From UBA6176 sp032119375 (GTDB lineage Bacteria > Verrucomicrobiota > Verrucomicrobiia > Limisphaerales > UBA9464): a DNA stretch of 64,000 bases. The notes under the pieces are model-generated. The model was not told the DNA's origin. It did no database searches and saw only the letters and a list, made by a program, of their open reading frames with translations. Positions 33,932-42,454 of this stretch are shown piece by piece (the first letter of the stretch is position 1; each line of letters starts with the position of its first letter). The stretch is taken from the NCBI GenBank assembly GCA_964430505.1, contig CAYSGH010000003.1, forward strand, positions 51,324-115,323. The letters run 5' to 3'. The translations under genes and the position numbers were made by a program.

Positions 33932-36900
33932 AGGTTCGCTTCCTCCTGGGCGCGGCCGGCACGGGCAAGACGCATGCGTGCGTCGCGGGGGCGCGGGCGG
34001 CCTTGGTCCGTGGGGGCCCGGGCCGCCTGCTTTTCCTGGCACCGAAGCAGGCGACGTTCCAGGTCGAGCGGCAGGTGTTGGCCGAAGACGCCGTGGGCGG
34101 GTTCTCGCGGTTGTCGATCCTGTCGTTCGAGCGATTGGCGCAACGGGTGCTGGAGGACTCGGGACAGGCCCGGGACCTGTTGGGCGAGGAAGGCCGGACG
34201 ATGGTCCTGCGCGCGTTGCTGGAGCGCGAGGCGCCCGCGTTGCGGCATTTCGGGAAGGTGGCCCGAAGCGCGGGGTTGGCGCGCGAACTGTCCGGGATGT
34301 TGCGCCGGTTCCAGGAGCACGGGTTGGACGCGGGCCGCATGGAGTCACTGGCGGCGCGCGAGGCCCTGCCCGGCGGGCTGCGCGCCAAGCTCTGGGACGG
34401 CGCGCGCCTGCTGCGCGGATGGAAGGCATGGCTGGACGAGGCCGGCCTGGACGACCCGTCGGAACGTGCCTGGCGCGCCATCGACATCCTCCAGCGCGAC
34501 GGGACGGACACGCCACGCTGGGAGGCCACCTGGATGGATGGGTTCGCGGAGATGACCTCGGCGGAGGTGTCGTTGCTCGCGTCGGTGGCGCGGCGGTCGG
34601 ACGAGGTGACGGTGGCGTTCTGCCTGGACCGCGCGGCGGCCTCTTCGGGACGGGCCCCGTTGTGGCGCGTGGTGGAGGACACGTTCCATGCCTGCCATGC
34701 AGCGTTGTCCGCGCTGGGCGGGGCGGAGGTGGAAGTGGTGGACCTCGGGCGGGATCCGGGCCGGGCGCGGTTCGTGGCAGGCGGCGCGCTGGACGTCTTG
34801 GAGCGGCGGGCGGGGGCGGCTGCCGAGGGAGCCTTGCCGGTGGCCGGCGACCCCGGCGTCCGGGTGGTGCGCTGCCGGAACCCGCACGAGGAGGCCGAGG
34901 TGGTGGCGCGGCTGGTGATCGACGCGGTGGCCCAAGGGGCTCGCTACCGGGACGTGGCCGTGCTGATGCGTTCCCTGGAGGAGCACGGGCCCTTGCTGGA
35001 ACGTACGTTCCGGCGCGTGGGCATCCCATGCTTCGTGGACCGTCGCCATCCGCTGCGGCATCACCCGTTGGTCGAATTGATGCGCACGGCGCTGCGGGTG
35101 GCGTCGGACCCGGCGTCGGAGCAGGACTGGTTTGCGTGGTTGAAGTGCGGGTTGTTGCCGTTGGAAGGCTGGGATGCGGAGGCGTTGGAGAACCGATTGA
35201 TGGCGTCGCGATGGGAGGGGCGCCGTTGGATGTGGACAGGGGCCGGGGCGGGCGATGACGGAGGCGGCCACGATCCGGTCCGGATGCGGGTGATGGGGCC
35301 GTTGCGCGGGTTCGTGCAGGCGTTGGCCGCACCGGGCGGGCTGGATGGCGGGGGGTTGGCGCGGGCGACGCGGGCGTTGTGGGCCGAGCTGGGCGTGGAG
35401 GCCCGGCTGGAGTCCTGGGATGGCGAAGGCGACGGGGCGTTGCGGCACGGGACGGTGTTCCGGGAGGTGTCGGCATGGCTGGACGAGGCGGCGCGGGCGT
35501 TCCGCGGGCATCCGATGGAGGCGTCGCAATGGTTGCCGGTGGTGGAGAGCGCGTGGGGTGGGCTGACGGCCGGGGCGGTGCCGCCGACGCTGGACCAGGT
35601 GTTGATCGGGGCCGTGGACCGGTCACGGAACCCGGACCTGGAATGGGTGGTGTTGCCGGGATGGGTCGAGGGCGGGTTCCCGGCGGCGGCTCCGACCACG
35701 GGGTTGCTGAGCGGGTCGGAGGTGGAGGCGTTGGAGACGGTGGCGGGGGTGGGCCTAGGGCCGACGCCCCTGGACCGTGTGCACCACGAGCACTTCTATG
35801 GGTACGTGGCGTTGACGCGGGCGCGTCGCGGGGTGGTGGTGACGTGGGCCGCGGAGGGATTGGGCGGCAAGACGACGGTGGCATCGCCGTTGATCCGCCG
35901 TTGGCTGGCGGAGGTGCCGATGGAGACGGGTGCGGCGGTGCTGGAGCCCGGTGCACGGCGGTTGGCGCCGGAGACGCGGACGTCTTGGGAGGCGAATGGC
36001 CGGGAACGACTGGGGCCGGCGGTTGCAGAAGCGTTTTGGAGGGGACGGATCGAGACGTCGGCGTCGGCGCTGGAGACGATGGCGTCGTGCCGGTTCCAGT
36101 TCTTCGCGCGTCAGGTGCTGCGGCTGAGGGAACGGGACGACAAGGTGGCGGATGCGCGGAAGGAAGGTTCGTGGGCGCACGGGCTTCTGGCGGCGTTCCA
36201 CCACGAGTTGAGGCGCGAGGGACGGTCGTGGCGGTCGTTGACGCCGTCGGAGGGCCTGGAACGGCTGGGAAGGGTTGCGGCGGCCCTGAGACGGGCGGAG
36301 GGCGTGGACCATGCGGGAAGCACCGTGGAGTTCGCCTGGGGACGTGCGGAGCGACAGGTGGCGGAGTGGCTCCGGCATTGGCTGGCGGTGCTGCCGGATT
36401 GGCCGGGCGAGCCGGAATGGGTGGAGGCGGCGTTTGGAGGGAGTCCGGACGAGGGCGGGGACGGGGGAACGGTTTGGGGCGTCGTGGAATGGCCAATGCC
36501 GGGCGGCGGGGCGCTGGCGTTGCGCGGGCGCGTGGACCGCGTGGACGTGCTGGGCACGGATCCCCAAGGACGGCCGCGGCTCTGGGTGGAGGACTACAAG
36601 CGCGGACGGCCGACGTTCAAGCCGGACCGGGTGAAGTGGGGCTTTGACCTGCAACTGCCGTTGTACCTGGAGGTGGCGCGCCGGGCGACGGGGGGCGTTC
36701 CCGCCGGGATGACCTACGCGGCCCTGCGCGCAGATCAGACGCGCGGAAGGCACCGGGACGAGCCCGTGGAGTCGGCCGCGCACGCGCACCGTGGCCGGTT
36801 TGACTGGGCGTTGGTGCAGGAGGCGGCGGGGCGGCCACCGGATTGGGCCAGGCTGCCGTTCGTCGCGAAGTTCAAGAAGGACGGGACGCCGATGGCGCGG

Positions 36901-37095
36901 TCCGACGGCGTGGGCCGGGCGCAGTTGCTGGAGGTGATCGACACGGCCGTCCAACGCGCCGTGGAACTGGCGGCGGGGATGGTGTCGGGGGACGTGGCCG
37001 TGGCACCGGTTGCGGACGGGAAGGAGCTGCCGTGCGACCTGTGCGCGTACCGGGGCGTGTGCCGGGTGGGCGCCGGCGTGGACCTGCGCGAGTGA
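33928..37095 (+). CDS. AddB-like helicase/nuclease with Fe-S cluster
   Basis: The 1055-residue protein begins with a P-loop, LLGAAGTGKTHACVAGARAA, and has superfamily I helicase-like segments through its middle. The C-terminus is a PD-(D/E)XK nuclease: GRVDRVDV, then LWVEDYKRGR. Four cysteines match the AddB iron-sulfur pattern: C721, then C1036, C1039 and C1045 (C-Xn-C-X2-C-X5-C). AddB acts with AddA to resect double-strand breaks and load RecA. No AddA-like gene follows, which is unusual. Start ATG 33928 overlaps the previous stop (ATGA). GC content is very high and valine/glycine-rich codons dominate, but the frame is unbroken. Confidence 0.88.
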   Translation: MKVRFLLGAAGTGKTHACVAGARAALVRGGPGRLLFLAPKQATFQVERQVLAEDAVGGFSRLSILSFERLAQRVLEDSGQARDLLGEEGRTMVLRALLEREAPALRHFGKVARSAGLARELSGMLRRFQEHGLDAGRMESLAAREALPGGLRAKLWDGARLLRGWKAWLDEAGLDDPSERAWRAIDILQRDGTDTPRWEATWMDGFAEMTSAEVSLLASVARRSDEVTVAFCLDRAAASSGRAPLWRVVEDTFHACHAALSALGGAEVEVVDLGRDPGRARFVAGGALDVLERRAGAAAEGALPVAGDPGVRVVRCRNPHEEAEVVARLVIDAVAQGARYRDVAVLMRSLEEHGPLLERTFRRVGIPCFVDRRHPLRHHPLVELMRTALRVASDPASEQDWFAWLKCGLLPLEGWDAEALENRLMASRWEGRRWMWTGAGAGDDGGGHDPVRMRVMGPLRGFVQALAAPGGLDGGGLARATRALWAELGVEARLESWDGEGDGALRHGTVFREVSAWLDEAARAFRGHPMEASQWLPVVESAWGGLTAGAVPPTLDQVLIGAVDRSRNPDLEWVVLPGWVEGGFPAAAPTTGLLSGSEVEALETVAGVGLGPTPLDRVHHEHFYGYVALTRARRGVVVTWAAEGLGGKTTVASPLIRRWLAEVPMETGAAVLEPGARRLAPETRTSWEANGRERLGPAVAEAFWRGRIETSASALETMASCRFQFFARQVLRLRERDDKVADARKEGSWAHGLLAAFHHELRREGRSWRSLTPSEGLERLGRVAAALRRAEGVDHAGSTVEFAWGRAERQVAEWLRHWLAVLPDWPGEPEWVEAAFGGSPDEGGDGGTVWGVVEWPMPGGGALALRGRVDRVDVLGTDPQGRPRLWVEDYKRGRPTFKPDRVKWGFDLQLPLYLEVARRATGGVPAGMTYAALRADQTRGRHRDEPVESAAHAHRGRFDWALVQEAAGRPPDWARLPFVAKFKKDGTPMARSDGVGRAQLLEVIDTAVQRAVELAAGMVSGDVAVAPVADGKELPCDLCAYRGVCRVGAGVDLRE

Positions 37096-37448
37096 GGGCC
37101 GCCGAACGAGGGGCGGGGAGCAAGGGGCGGGGGGCGGTCCGGAATGCCAAGTCCACGCGTCACGTGCCTCTTCCGGCGCAGGATGAACGCGGGATGCAAG
37201 GTCACGCTGAGTGCCACGAGGTCTTGGCAGCGGACCCACCGGGGACGCGCTCGGTCTCCGGAAATGCACGGAGCGATCTACGGACGTCACAGGAGGGACG
37301 CAGAAGCTGCGGTAACCGGGGAGATCGATCCTCTCGACATCTGCGCGGTCTGCGACATCCGCGGATCAAGACCCCTCCATGCACCGTGACGTGAGGATCT
37401 CGACCCGGAATCCGGGCTTGCCGTGATGGCCCGGCGCTTGGCACAACC
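37096..37448. other. Long gap upstream of the cimA leader
   Basis: This 353-bp stretch follows the AddB-like gene. Its start is a G-rich run, and the rest is less GC-biased at third positions than nearby genes. An 81-codon open frame (37144-37389) crosses it but shows weak codon bias and no recognisable family, so I do not call it a gene. It must contain the promoter for the cimA leader if the attenuation model is right; no clear -35/-10 pair is visible. Confidence 0.45.
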
Positions 37449-37514
37449 ATGCGCGTGAATCCGGTGATTGGGATTGGCTCGTCGGTGATTGGCGCCCGTG
37501 GAGGGCGTCGCTGA
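37449..37514 (+). CDS. Candidate Val/Ile-rich leader peptide of cimA
   Basis: An ATG opens a 21-codon frame reading MRVNPVIGIGSSVIGARGGR plus R, then TGA. Three valines and three isoleucines lie in the first fourteen codons. All three isoleucine codons are ATT, while the surrounding genes strongly prefer ATC. The frame ends 17 nt before a 17-bp perfect hairpin, which sits 27 nt before cimA. This is the layout of a transcription-attenuation leader sensing charged tRNA-Ile or tRNA-Val, and citramalate synthase supplies isoleucine synthesis. No good Shine-Dalgarno is visible before the ATG, so translation is an inference. Confidence 0.5.
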   Translation: MRVNPVIGIGSSVIGARGGRR

Positions 37515-37531
37515 ACGAGTTTTACCCGAAG

Positions 37532-37568
37532 GCAAAACCCCGTTCCGCGACGCGGAACGGGGTTTTGC
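37532..37568 (+). terminator. Candidate attenuator terminator of cimA
   Basis: The arms GCAAAACCCCGTTCCGC and GCGGAACGGGGTTTTGC form a perfect 17-bp stem with loop GAC. The 3' arm ends in TTTT and is followed by GCATTT. A weaker alternative pairing of GTTTT (37519-37523) with AAAAC (37534-37538) would invade the 5' arm and could act as an antiterminator. With only 27 nt to the cimA ATG, most cimA transcripts would have to read through this structure. Confidence 0.85.
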
Positions 37569-37595
37569 ATTTCACGGGCACGCACGGCCAAGGAC

Positions 37596-39155
37596 ATGAA
37601 ACCCCAGGTGGAAATCTATGACACGACCCTGCGCGACGGCTCGCAGGGCGAGGGCGTCAACTTCTCGGTGGCAGACAAGCTGCGGATCGCGGAGCGGCTC
37701 GACCAGTTCGGCGTGCACTACATCGAGGGCGGCTGGCCGGGGTCGAACCCGAAGGACATCGAGTTCTTCAAGGAGGCGCGCCGGCGCACGTTCCGGCGGG
37801 CGCGCCTCGCGGCGTTCGGCTCCACGCGCCGCAAGGGCGTGGCGGTGGAGGACGACGAGCAGGTGCGCCTCCTGCTGGAGGCGGGCACGCCCGTCGTGAC
37901 CATCTATGGCAAGACCTCGCTCCTCCACGTCCGCGAGGTGCTGCGGTGCTCGCCCGACGAGAACCTCGGGATGATCGGCGACACGGTCCGGTACCTGAAG
38001 GACCACGGGAAGACGGTGATCTACGACGCGGAGCACGGGTTCGACGGGCACAAGCTGGACGGCGAGTACGCGATGGCGACGTGGCAGGCGGCGGAGAAGG
38101 CGGGGGCGGACCTGGTGGTGTTGTGCGACACGAACGGCGGCTGCCTGCCGGGCGAGGTGGCGGAGGTCACGCGTCTGGCGCGAGGCCGGCTGACGACGCC
38201 GGTGGGCATCCACACGCATGACGACATTGGCCTGGGCGTGGCCAACGCGTTGGCGGCGGTGGAGGCCGGGGCGCGGCACGTGCAGGGGACGGTCAACGGC
38301 TACGGCGAGCGCACGGGCAACTGCAACCTGGTCACGGCGCTCCCCTGCCTCCAGCTCAAGATGGGCCTGCGCGTCGTCACGCCCGCCACGCTCCGCAAGC
38401 TCAAGGACCTCTCCCAGTTCGTGGACGAGATCGCCAACATCCGCCACAACCCGCGCCAGCCCTGGGTGGGTTCCGCCGCGTTTGCCCACAAGGGCGGCAC
38501 GCACGTCAACGCGGTCCAGAAGCTCGCCGCCAGCTACGAGCACGTGGACCCGTCGCTCGTGGGCAACGCCCGCAACATCCTCGTCAGCGACCTCTCCGGC
38601 CGGGCCAACATCCTCATGAAGGCCCGTTCCCTAGGCCTGGACCTCGACGAGTCCAAGCCCGAGGTGAAGGCGATCTTGCAGCGCGTGAAGGACCTCGAGC
38701 ACGAGGGCCACGAGTTCGAGGCCGCCGAGGCCTCCCTGTCGTTGCTCGTGCGGCGCATGCTCCAACCCGGCCTTCAGCCCCGCTTTGTCGTCGAGGCCTA
38801 CCACGTCTCCATGCGCGGCAACCCCTCCGACTCCGTGTGCGAGGCCACCGTCAAGGTCCGCGTGGGGGACGCCGTCCACCACACCGTGGCCGATGGCGAC
38901 GGCCCGGTGAACGCGCTGGACGGCGCGTTGCGGGCCGCCTTGTCGCGGTCCTTCCCGCGCATCGGCAAGGTGCGCCTCACGGACTACAAGGTCCGCATCC
39001 TCGACGGCGTGGCCGGCACCGCCGCGCGCACCCGCGTGTTGATCACCTCCACCGACGGCTCCCGCGAGTGGGGCACCGTGGGCGTGAGCACCAACATCAT
39101 CGCCGCCTCCCTCCATGCCCTCGTCGAGAGCATGGAGCACGCGCTGGGGGGATAA
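37596..39155 (+). CDS. cimA: (R)-citramalate synthase CimA
   Basis: CimA condenses pyruvate and acetyl-CoA to (R)-citramalate, the first step of the threonine-independent route to isoleucine. The 519-residue protein has the DRE-TIM barrel opening VEIYDTTLRDGSQGEGVNFS and the metal-binding GIHTHDDIGLGVANALAAV. The GTVNGYGERTGNCNLVT segment follows, then a C-terminal regulatory LeuA-type domain (about residues 390-519: VRVGDAVHHTVADGDGPVNALD). The DTTLRDGSQGEG form distinguishes the CimA group from 2-isopropylmalate synthase. ATG 37596 is close to an AAGGA. It is preceded by a leader and terminator that may regulate it by isoleucine supply. Confidence 0.93.
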   Translation: MKPQVEIYDTTLRDGSQGEGVNFSVADKLRIAERLDQFGVHYIEGGWPGSNPKDIEFFKEARRRTFRRARLAAFGSTRRKGVAVEDDEQVRLLLEAGTPVVTIYGKTSLLHVREVLRCSPDENLGMIGDTVRYLKDHGKTVIYDAEHGFDGHKLDGEYAMATWQAAEKAGADLVVLCDTNGGCLPGEVAEVTRLARGRLTTPVGIHTHDDIGLGVANALAAVEAGARHVQGTVNGYGERTGNCNLVTALPCLQLKMGLRVVTPATLRKLKDLSQFVDEIANIRHNPRQPWVGSAAFAHKGGTHVNAVQKLAASYEHVDPSLVGNARNILVSDLSGRANILMKARSLGLDLDESKPEVKAILQRVKDLEHEGHEFEAAEASLSLLVRRMLQPGLQPRFVVEAYHVSMRGNPSDSVCEATVKVRVGDAVHHTVADGDGPVNALDGALRAALSRSFPRIGKVRLTDYKVRILDGVAGTAARTRVLITSTDGSREWGTVGVSTNIIAASLHALVESMEHALGG

Positions 39156-39242
39156 GCGCGGGCAACGCCAACCCGCCGTCCCGAAGGGCGTCCTTCCCAT
39201 GCGCGGCGGGGTTCCATAGGGTTCGCCCTCCATTCGGGCACG

Positions 39243-40640
39243 ATGGCGAGCGTCCACATCAAGACCTACGGCTGCCAGATGAACGAGCGCGACAGCGAGG
39301 CCGTCGCGGCGTCGTTGGTCGCGCGCGGCCATGTCCTGGTGGAGGACGAACGCGGCGCGGACGTGGTCCTCCTCAACACGTGCAGCGTGCGCGACCTGGC
39401 GGAGCAAAAGGCCCTGGGCAAGATGCGCGCCATCGCGGGGCATAGCCGGCTGCATCAGCCCGGCAAGATCCTGGGATTCCTCGGCTGCATGGCGCAGTCG
39501 CGGGCCGACGAGCTGGTGCGGGACGTGCCAGGCGTGCGCCTGGTCCTGGGCACCCAGAAGGCGCATCACGCGGGCGAGCACGTCGATGCGCTCTTGTCCG
39601 GGCGCGCCGAGACGGTGGTGGACACGGCGGAGGAGGAGGGGAGCCAGTCGCGCATCGACGCGCACCTGCCGGCGAACGGGGCTGGACCGGTCCCGGCGCG
39701 GGCGGTGACGGCGTTCGTGAGCATCATGCAGGGCTGCAACCAGCACTGCACCTTCTGCATCGTGCCGTTCACGCGCGGGCGCGAGCGGAGCCGTCCCATC
39801 GACGAGATCGTGGCGGAGGTGCGCGGGCTCGTGGCGCGGGGCGTGCGCGAGGTGACGTTGCTGGGGCAGATCGTGACAAGCTTCGGGCGCCGTGAGGTTC
39901 CCGTGCGCAACGGTCGGAGCGGGTTCGTGCAATTGCTGGACGCGTTGCAGGAGGTCGAGGGCCTCGTTCGCATCCGGTTCACGTCGCCGCATCCCAAGGG
40001 CTATGGCGACGACCTGGTGGAGGCGTACGGCCGGCTGCCAAAGCTGGTGGAAAGCGCCCACCTGCCCTTGCAGTCCGGGTCGGACCGCGTGCTGAAGGCG
40101 ATGCACCGGGGGTACACGCGGGAGCGTTTCGAGGCGTTGGTGGATCGGCTGCGGGCGGTGCGCCCGTCGATGGGCATCACCACGGACATCATCGTGGGCT
40201 TCCCCGGCGAGACGGAGGAGGATTTCCAGCAGACGATGGACCTGTGCCAGGCGGTCCAGTTCGACAATGCCTTCGTGTTCAAGTACTCGCCCCGGCGGGA
40301 CACGCCGGCCGCGACGATGGAAGGCGCGTTGCCGCAGGAGGTGATCGAGGAGCGGCACCGGCGGTTGCTGGACCGGATCAACGAGGTGGGGGCGCGGCGC
40401 TACGAGGCCCTGGTGGGGCGGACGGTGGAGATCTTGGTGGAGGGCCCAAGCCGGAGGAACGCGGCGCGGCTGGAGGGGCGCACGCGCTGCAACAAGATCG
40501 TGGTGTTTCCGGGCGCGCCGCGGCACGTGGGGCAGGTGATGGACCTTCGGGTGGAACGCGTCGGAACCTTTACGTTGTATGGCGACCCGGCGGTGGTGGG
40601 GGTGCTGGACGAGCGAGAGACGGAGGGCGTGAGATCATGA
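39243..40640 (+). CDS. miaB: tRNA-2-methylthio-N6-dimethylallyladenosine synthase MiaB
   Basis: MiaB methylthiolates i6A37 in tRNAs reading codons starting with U, using two 4Fe-4S clusters. The N-terminal cluster cysteines are in YGCQMN, NTCSVR and LGCMAQ. The radical SAM cluster is in GCNQHCTFC (CX3CX2C). A C-terminal TRAM domain spans about residues 385-460 (YEALVGRTVEILVEGPSRRN). The length of 465 residues is usual. ATG 39243 directly precedes the typical HIKTYGCQMN start. Its stop overlaps the next start (ATGA), so the membrane protein downstream is co-translated. A strong match, closest to MiaB rather than MtaB or RimO because of the YGCQMN opening. Confidence 0.96.
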   Translation: MASVHIKTYGCQMNERDSEAVAASLVARGHVLVEDERGADVVLLNTCSVRDLAEQKALGKMRAIAGHSRLHQPGKILGFLGCMAQSRADELVRDVPGVRLVLGTQKAHHAGEHVDALLSGRAETVVDTAEEEGSQSRIDAHLPANGAGPVPARAVTAFVSIMQGCNQHCTFCIVPFTRGRERSRPIDEIVAEVRGLVARGVREVTLLGQIVTSFGRREVPVRNGRSGFVQLLDALQEVEGLVRIRFTSPHPKGYGDDLVEAYGRLPKLVESAHLPLQSGSDRVLKAMHRGYTRERFEALVDRLRAVRPSMGITTDIIVGFPGETEEDFQQTMDLCQAVQFDNAFVFKYSPRRDTPAATMEGALPQEVIEERHRRLLDRINEVGARRYEALVGRTVEILVEGPSRRNAARLEGRTRCNKIVVFPGAPRHVGQVMDLRVERVGTFTLYGDPAVVGVLDERETEGVRS

Positions 40641-41179
40641 AATTGTCGGAGGTTTACCTGGGAGTTGGGGCGGCACACCTGTTGGCGGGACTGGCGATGC
40701 TGCTGAAGCCGTCGGGGGCGGGCGAATGGCTCCGGGCGTTCCCGCGCAAGGTGGGGATCGGGATGTTCCTGATGCTGGCGGGGACGGCGTGGTTTGTGTC
40801 GAACCTGTACCGGTCGGAGATCCAGGACTTCGCGGAGTGGCGCCCGGTGTTGTACGGGGGCTTTGGGTTGCTGGGCGTGGGCTGCTGCATCTTCGTGCAG
40901 GACTACCTGTCGGTGCGCGGGGCGTGCGTGGTGGCGTTGCTGGCCTGCGACGTGGTGCTGGACGTGCGTCGGCCCAGCGACAGCCCGTGGTCGTTGGTCC
41001 TGTCGTTCTGGAGCTACGCGGTGATCGTGTGCGCGGTGTGGTGGGTGGGTTCGCCGTGGCGGGTGCGGGACCTGACGGCGTGGCTGGCGTCCTCGCCCGC
41101 CCGCGTCACGCGCCTTGGGGCGGCCCTGGCGACATTTGGCGCGGCAGTGGCGTTGCTGGCGTTGACGGAGCGGGGCTGA
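40637..41179 (+). CDS. Membrane protein, 180 aa
   Basis: The 180-residue protein has about five hydrophobic helices, for example VYLGVGAAHLLAGLAMLL, VGIGMFLMLAGTAWFVSNLY, VLYGGFGLLGVGCCIFVQDY, GACVVALLACDVVLD and WSLVLSFWSYAVIVCAVWWV. I know no family for it. The start is fixed by a four-base overlap with miaB's stop, so it is almost certainly expressed with miaB. Nothing suggests a direct link to tRNA modification. Confidence 0.75.
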   Translation: MKLSEVYLGVGAAHLLAGLAMLLKPSGAGEWLRAFPRKVGIGMFLMLAGTAWFVSNLYRSEIQDFAEWRPVLYGGFGLLGVGCCIFVQDYLSVRGACVVALLACDVVLDVRRPSDSPWSLVLSFWSYAVIVCAVWWVGSPWRVRDLTAWLASSPARVTRLGAALATFGAAVALLALTERG

Positions 41180-41243
41180 GGTCCGACGCACGAGGGCTGA
41201 GGCTTGCGCGCGGGTCCAGACGCCCAGAAACCGCAGCCCCGAT

Positions 41244-41260
41244 GCCCTCGCGCGGAGGGC
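41244..41260. terminator. Hairpin between converging genes
   Basis: GCCCTC and GAGGGC form a 6-bp stem with loop GCGCG in the 97-nt gap between the miaB partner and the propeller gene. It lacks a U-run, so it is only a candidate terminator. Confidence 0.35.
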
Positions 41261-41276
41261 GTCGCCCTTCCTGGCC

Positions 41277-42407
41277 TCACGGCTTGGGCGGCCCGAAGCA
41301 GTAGAGGGAACCGTCCTCGGACCCCACGAGCACGTGGCCGGGCACGATGGCCGGTGAGCTTTGCACCGGTTGGCCGATCTCGAACTGCCATGCCTCCGTG
41401 CCGTCGGCCAGCAACACGGCATACAGGCGGCCGTCATCGGACCCGAAGAAAACCTTTCCATCCGCGACGACCGGCGAGCTCTCGACCTTGCCGCGCGTCT
41501 GGAAGGTCCACACGCCCTTGCCGGTATCGCGCTCGACGCAATGCAGGCGCTTGTCGCGCCCGCCAAAGAGCACGCGCTGGGCGGTGATGGCGGGCGAGGT
41601 GGCGTAGGGGAAGGCGCGGTCGCGATAACGCCATGCGACCTTGCCCTCCTTGAGGTCCACGCAGAGGAACTCGTTCTCGTAATGGCCCAGGTAGGCACGC
41701 CCTCCGGCGATGGCCGCCGACCCAATGATGGGCGCGCCGGCCTCGATTTCACGGGCCTTGGAGCCATTGCTGAGCTGCAAGACATGGACGAAGGCGTCGC
41801 ATCCTCCGAACGCCGTGAGGCCCTCGGACACGGCGGGCGACCCATTGATGTAATTGCCCGTTTCGTACACCCAGTTGGTGCGGCCGGTGAGGGCGTCCAG
41901 GGAGTACAGCTTGAAGTCGTAGGATCCCACGAGGACGGCCTTGTTGCCGGTTCCAGGCGGCTGGTACCACGACGCGCTGGACTTGACCTTCTCCTCGAAG
42001 CCGACGGTCCAGAGGACCTTCCCGGTGGCTGCGTCGAGGCAGTAGAAGTTGGTGTTCACGTCGCCGATGTAGAGGCGTCCGTCGAGGACGAGCGGCGACG
42101 CCTCCACCGGGCCGCTGACGGGCGTGGCCCAACGCCGCGCGCCGTCGGCCAAGGCCAGGCAATAGACATTGGAAGACGCGGAGCCCACGAAGACGTTGGA
42201 ACCCACGACGGCGGGCGACGACGACACGGGCCCGCCGGTCTTGAACGTCCAGCGGAGGTGCAGCGGCAGGGCGACCTGGGCGTCGGACACGCCCGTCAAC
42301 GCGGGGTCGCCGCGGAACATGGGCCAGTCGGAGCCGAGTGCCACGGGGGGCAGCCAAGCCAGCACGGCAAGGGCCATGGCCAGGAAGGGGACAAGCGCCG
42401 CGTTCAT
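41277..42407 (-). CDS. PQQ-like beta-propeller protein (BamB-like)
   Basis: The 376-residue secreted protein has a signal peptide (VPFLAMALAVLAWLPPVALG) and then a set of about eight WD-like beta blades. Repeating units read like DGRLYIGDVNTNFYCLDAATGKVLW and ADGKVFFGSDDGRLYAVLLA, the pattern of PQQ-type propellers in BamB and quinoprotein dehydrogenases. No PQQ-binding or heme signature is visible, so an enzyme role is unlikely. It may be a scaffold or periplasmic protein. The N-terminal motif WPMFRGDPALTGVSD is typical of Verrucomicrobial/Planctomycete propellers. ATG 42407 gives the signal peptide. It lies 47 nt downstream of ubiA on the same strand. Confidence 0.9.
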   Translation of the reverse strand: MNAALVPFLAMALAVLAWLPPVALGSDWPMFRGDPALTGVSDAQVALPLHLRWTFKTGGPVSSSPAVVGSNVFVGSASSNVYCLALADGARRWATPVSGPVEASPLVLDGRLYIGDVNTNFYCLDAATGKVLWTVGFEEKVKSSASWYQPPGTGNKAVLVGSYDFKLYSLDALTGRTNWVYETGNYINGSPAVSEGLTAFGGCDAFVHVLQLSNGSKAREIEAGAPIIGSAAIAGGRAYLGHYENEFLCVDLKEGKVAWRYRDRAFPYATSPAITAQRVLFGGRDKRLHCVERDTGKGVWTFQTRGKVESSPVVADGKVFFGSDDGRLYAVLLADGTEAWQFEIGQPVQSSPAIVPGHVLVGSEDGSLYCFGPPKP

Positions 42408-42454
42408 GGGGGAACCTTTTGGATGGATTGGGATGGAAGGCAAGGGGCGGCCCG

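Noticed and set aside
33926..36496. A long antisense frame over the AddB-like gene.
   Set aside because: It is Pro/Arg/Ala low-complexity, as expected from the complement of GC-rich codons, and the sense strand has clear helicase and nuclease motifs.
37144..37389. An 81-codon plus-strand frame after the AddB-like gene.
   Set aside because: Third-position GC is weak compared with neighbours and no family resemblance is seen; more likely non-coding DNA upstream of the cimA leader.
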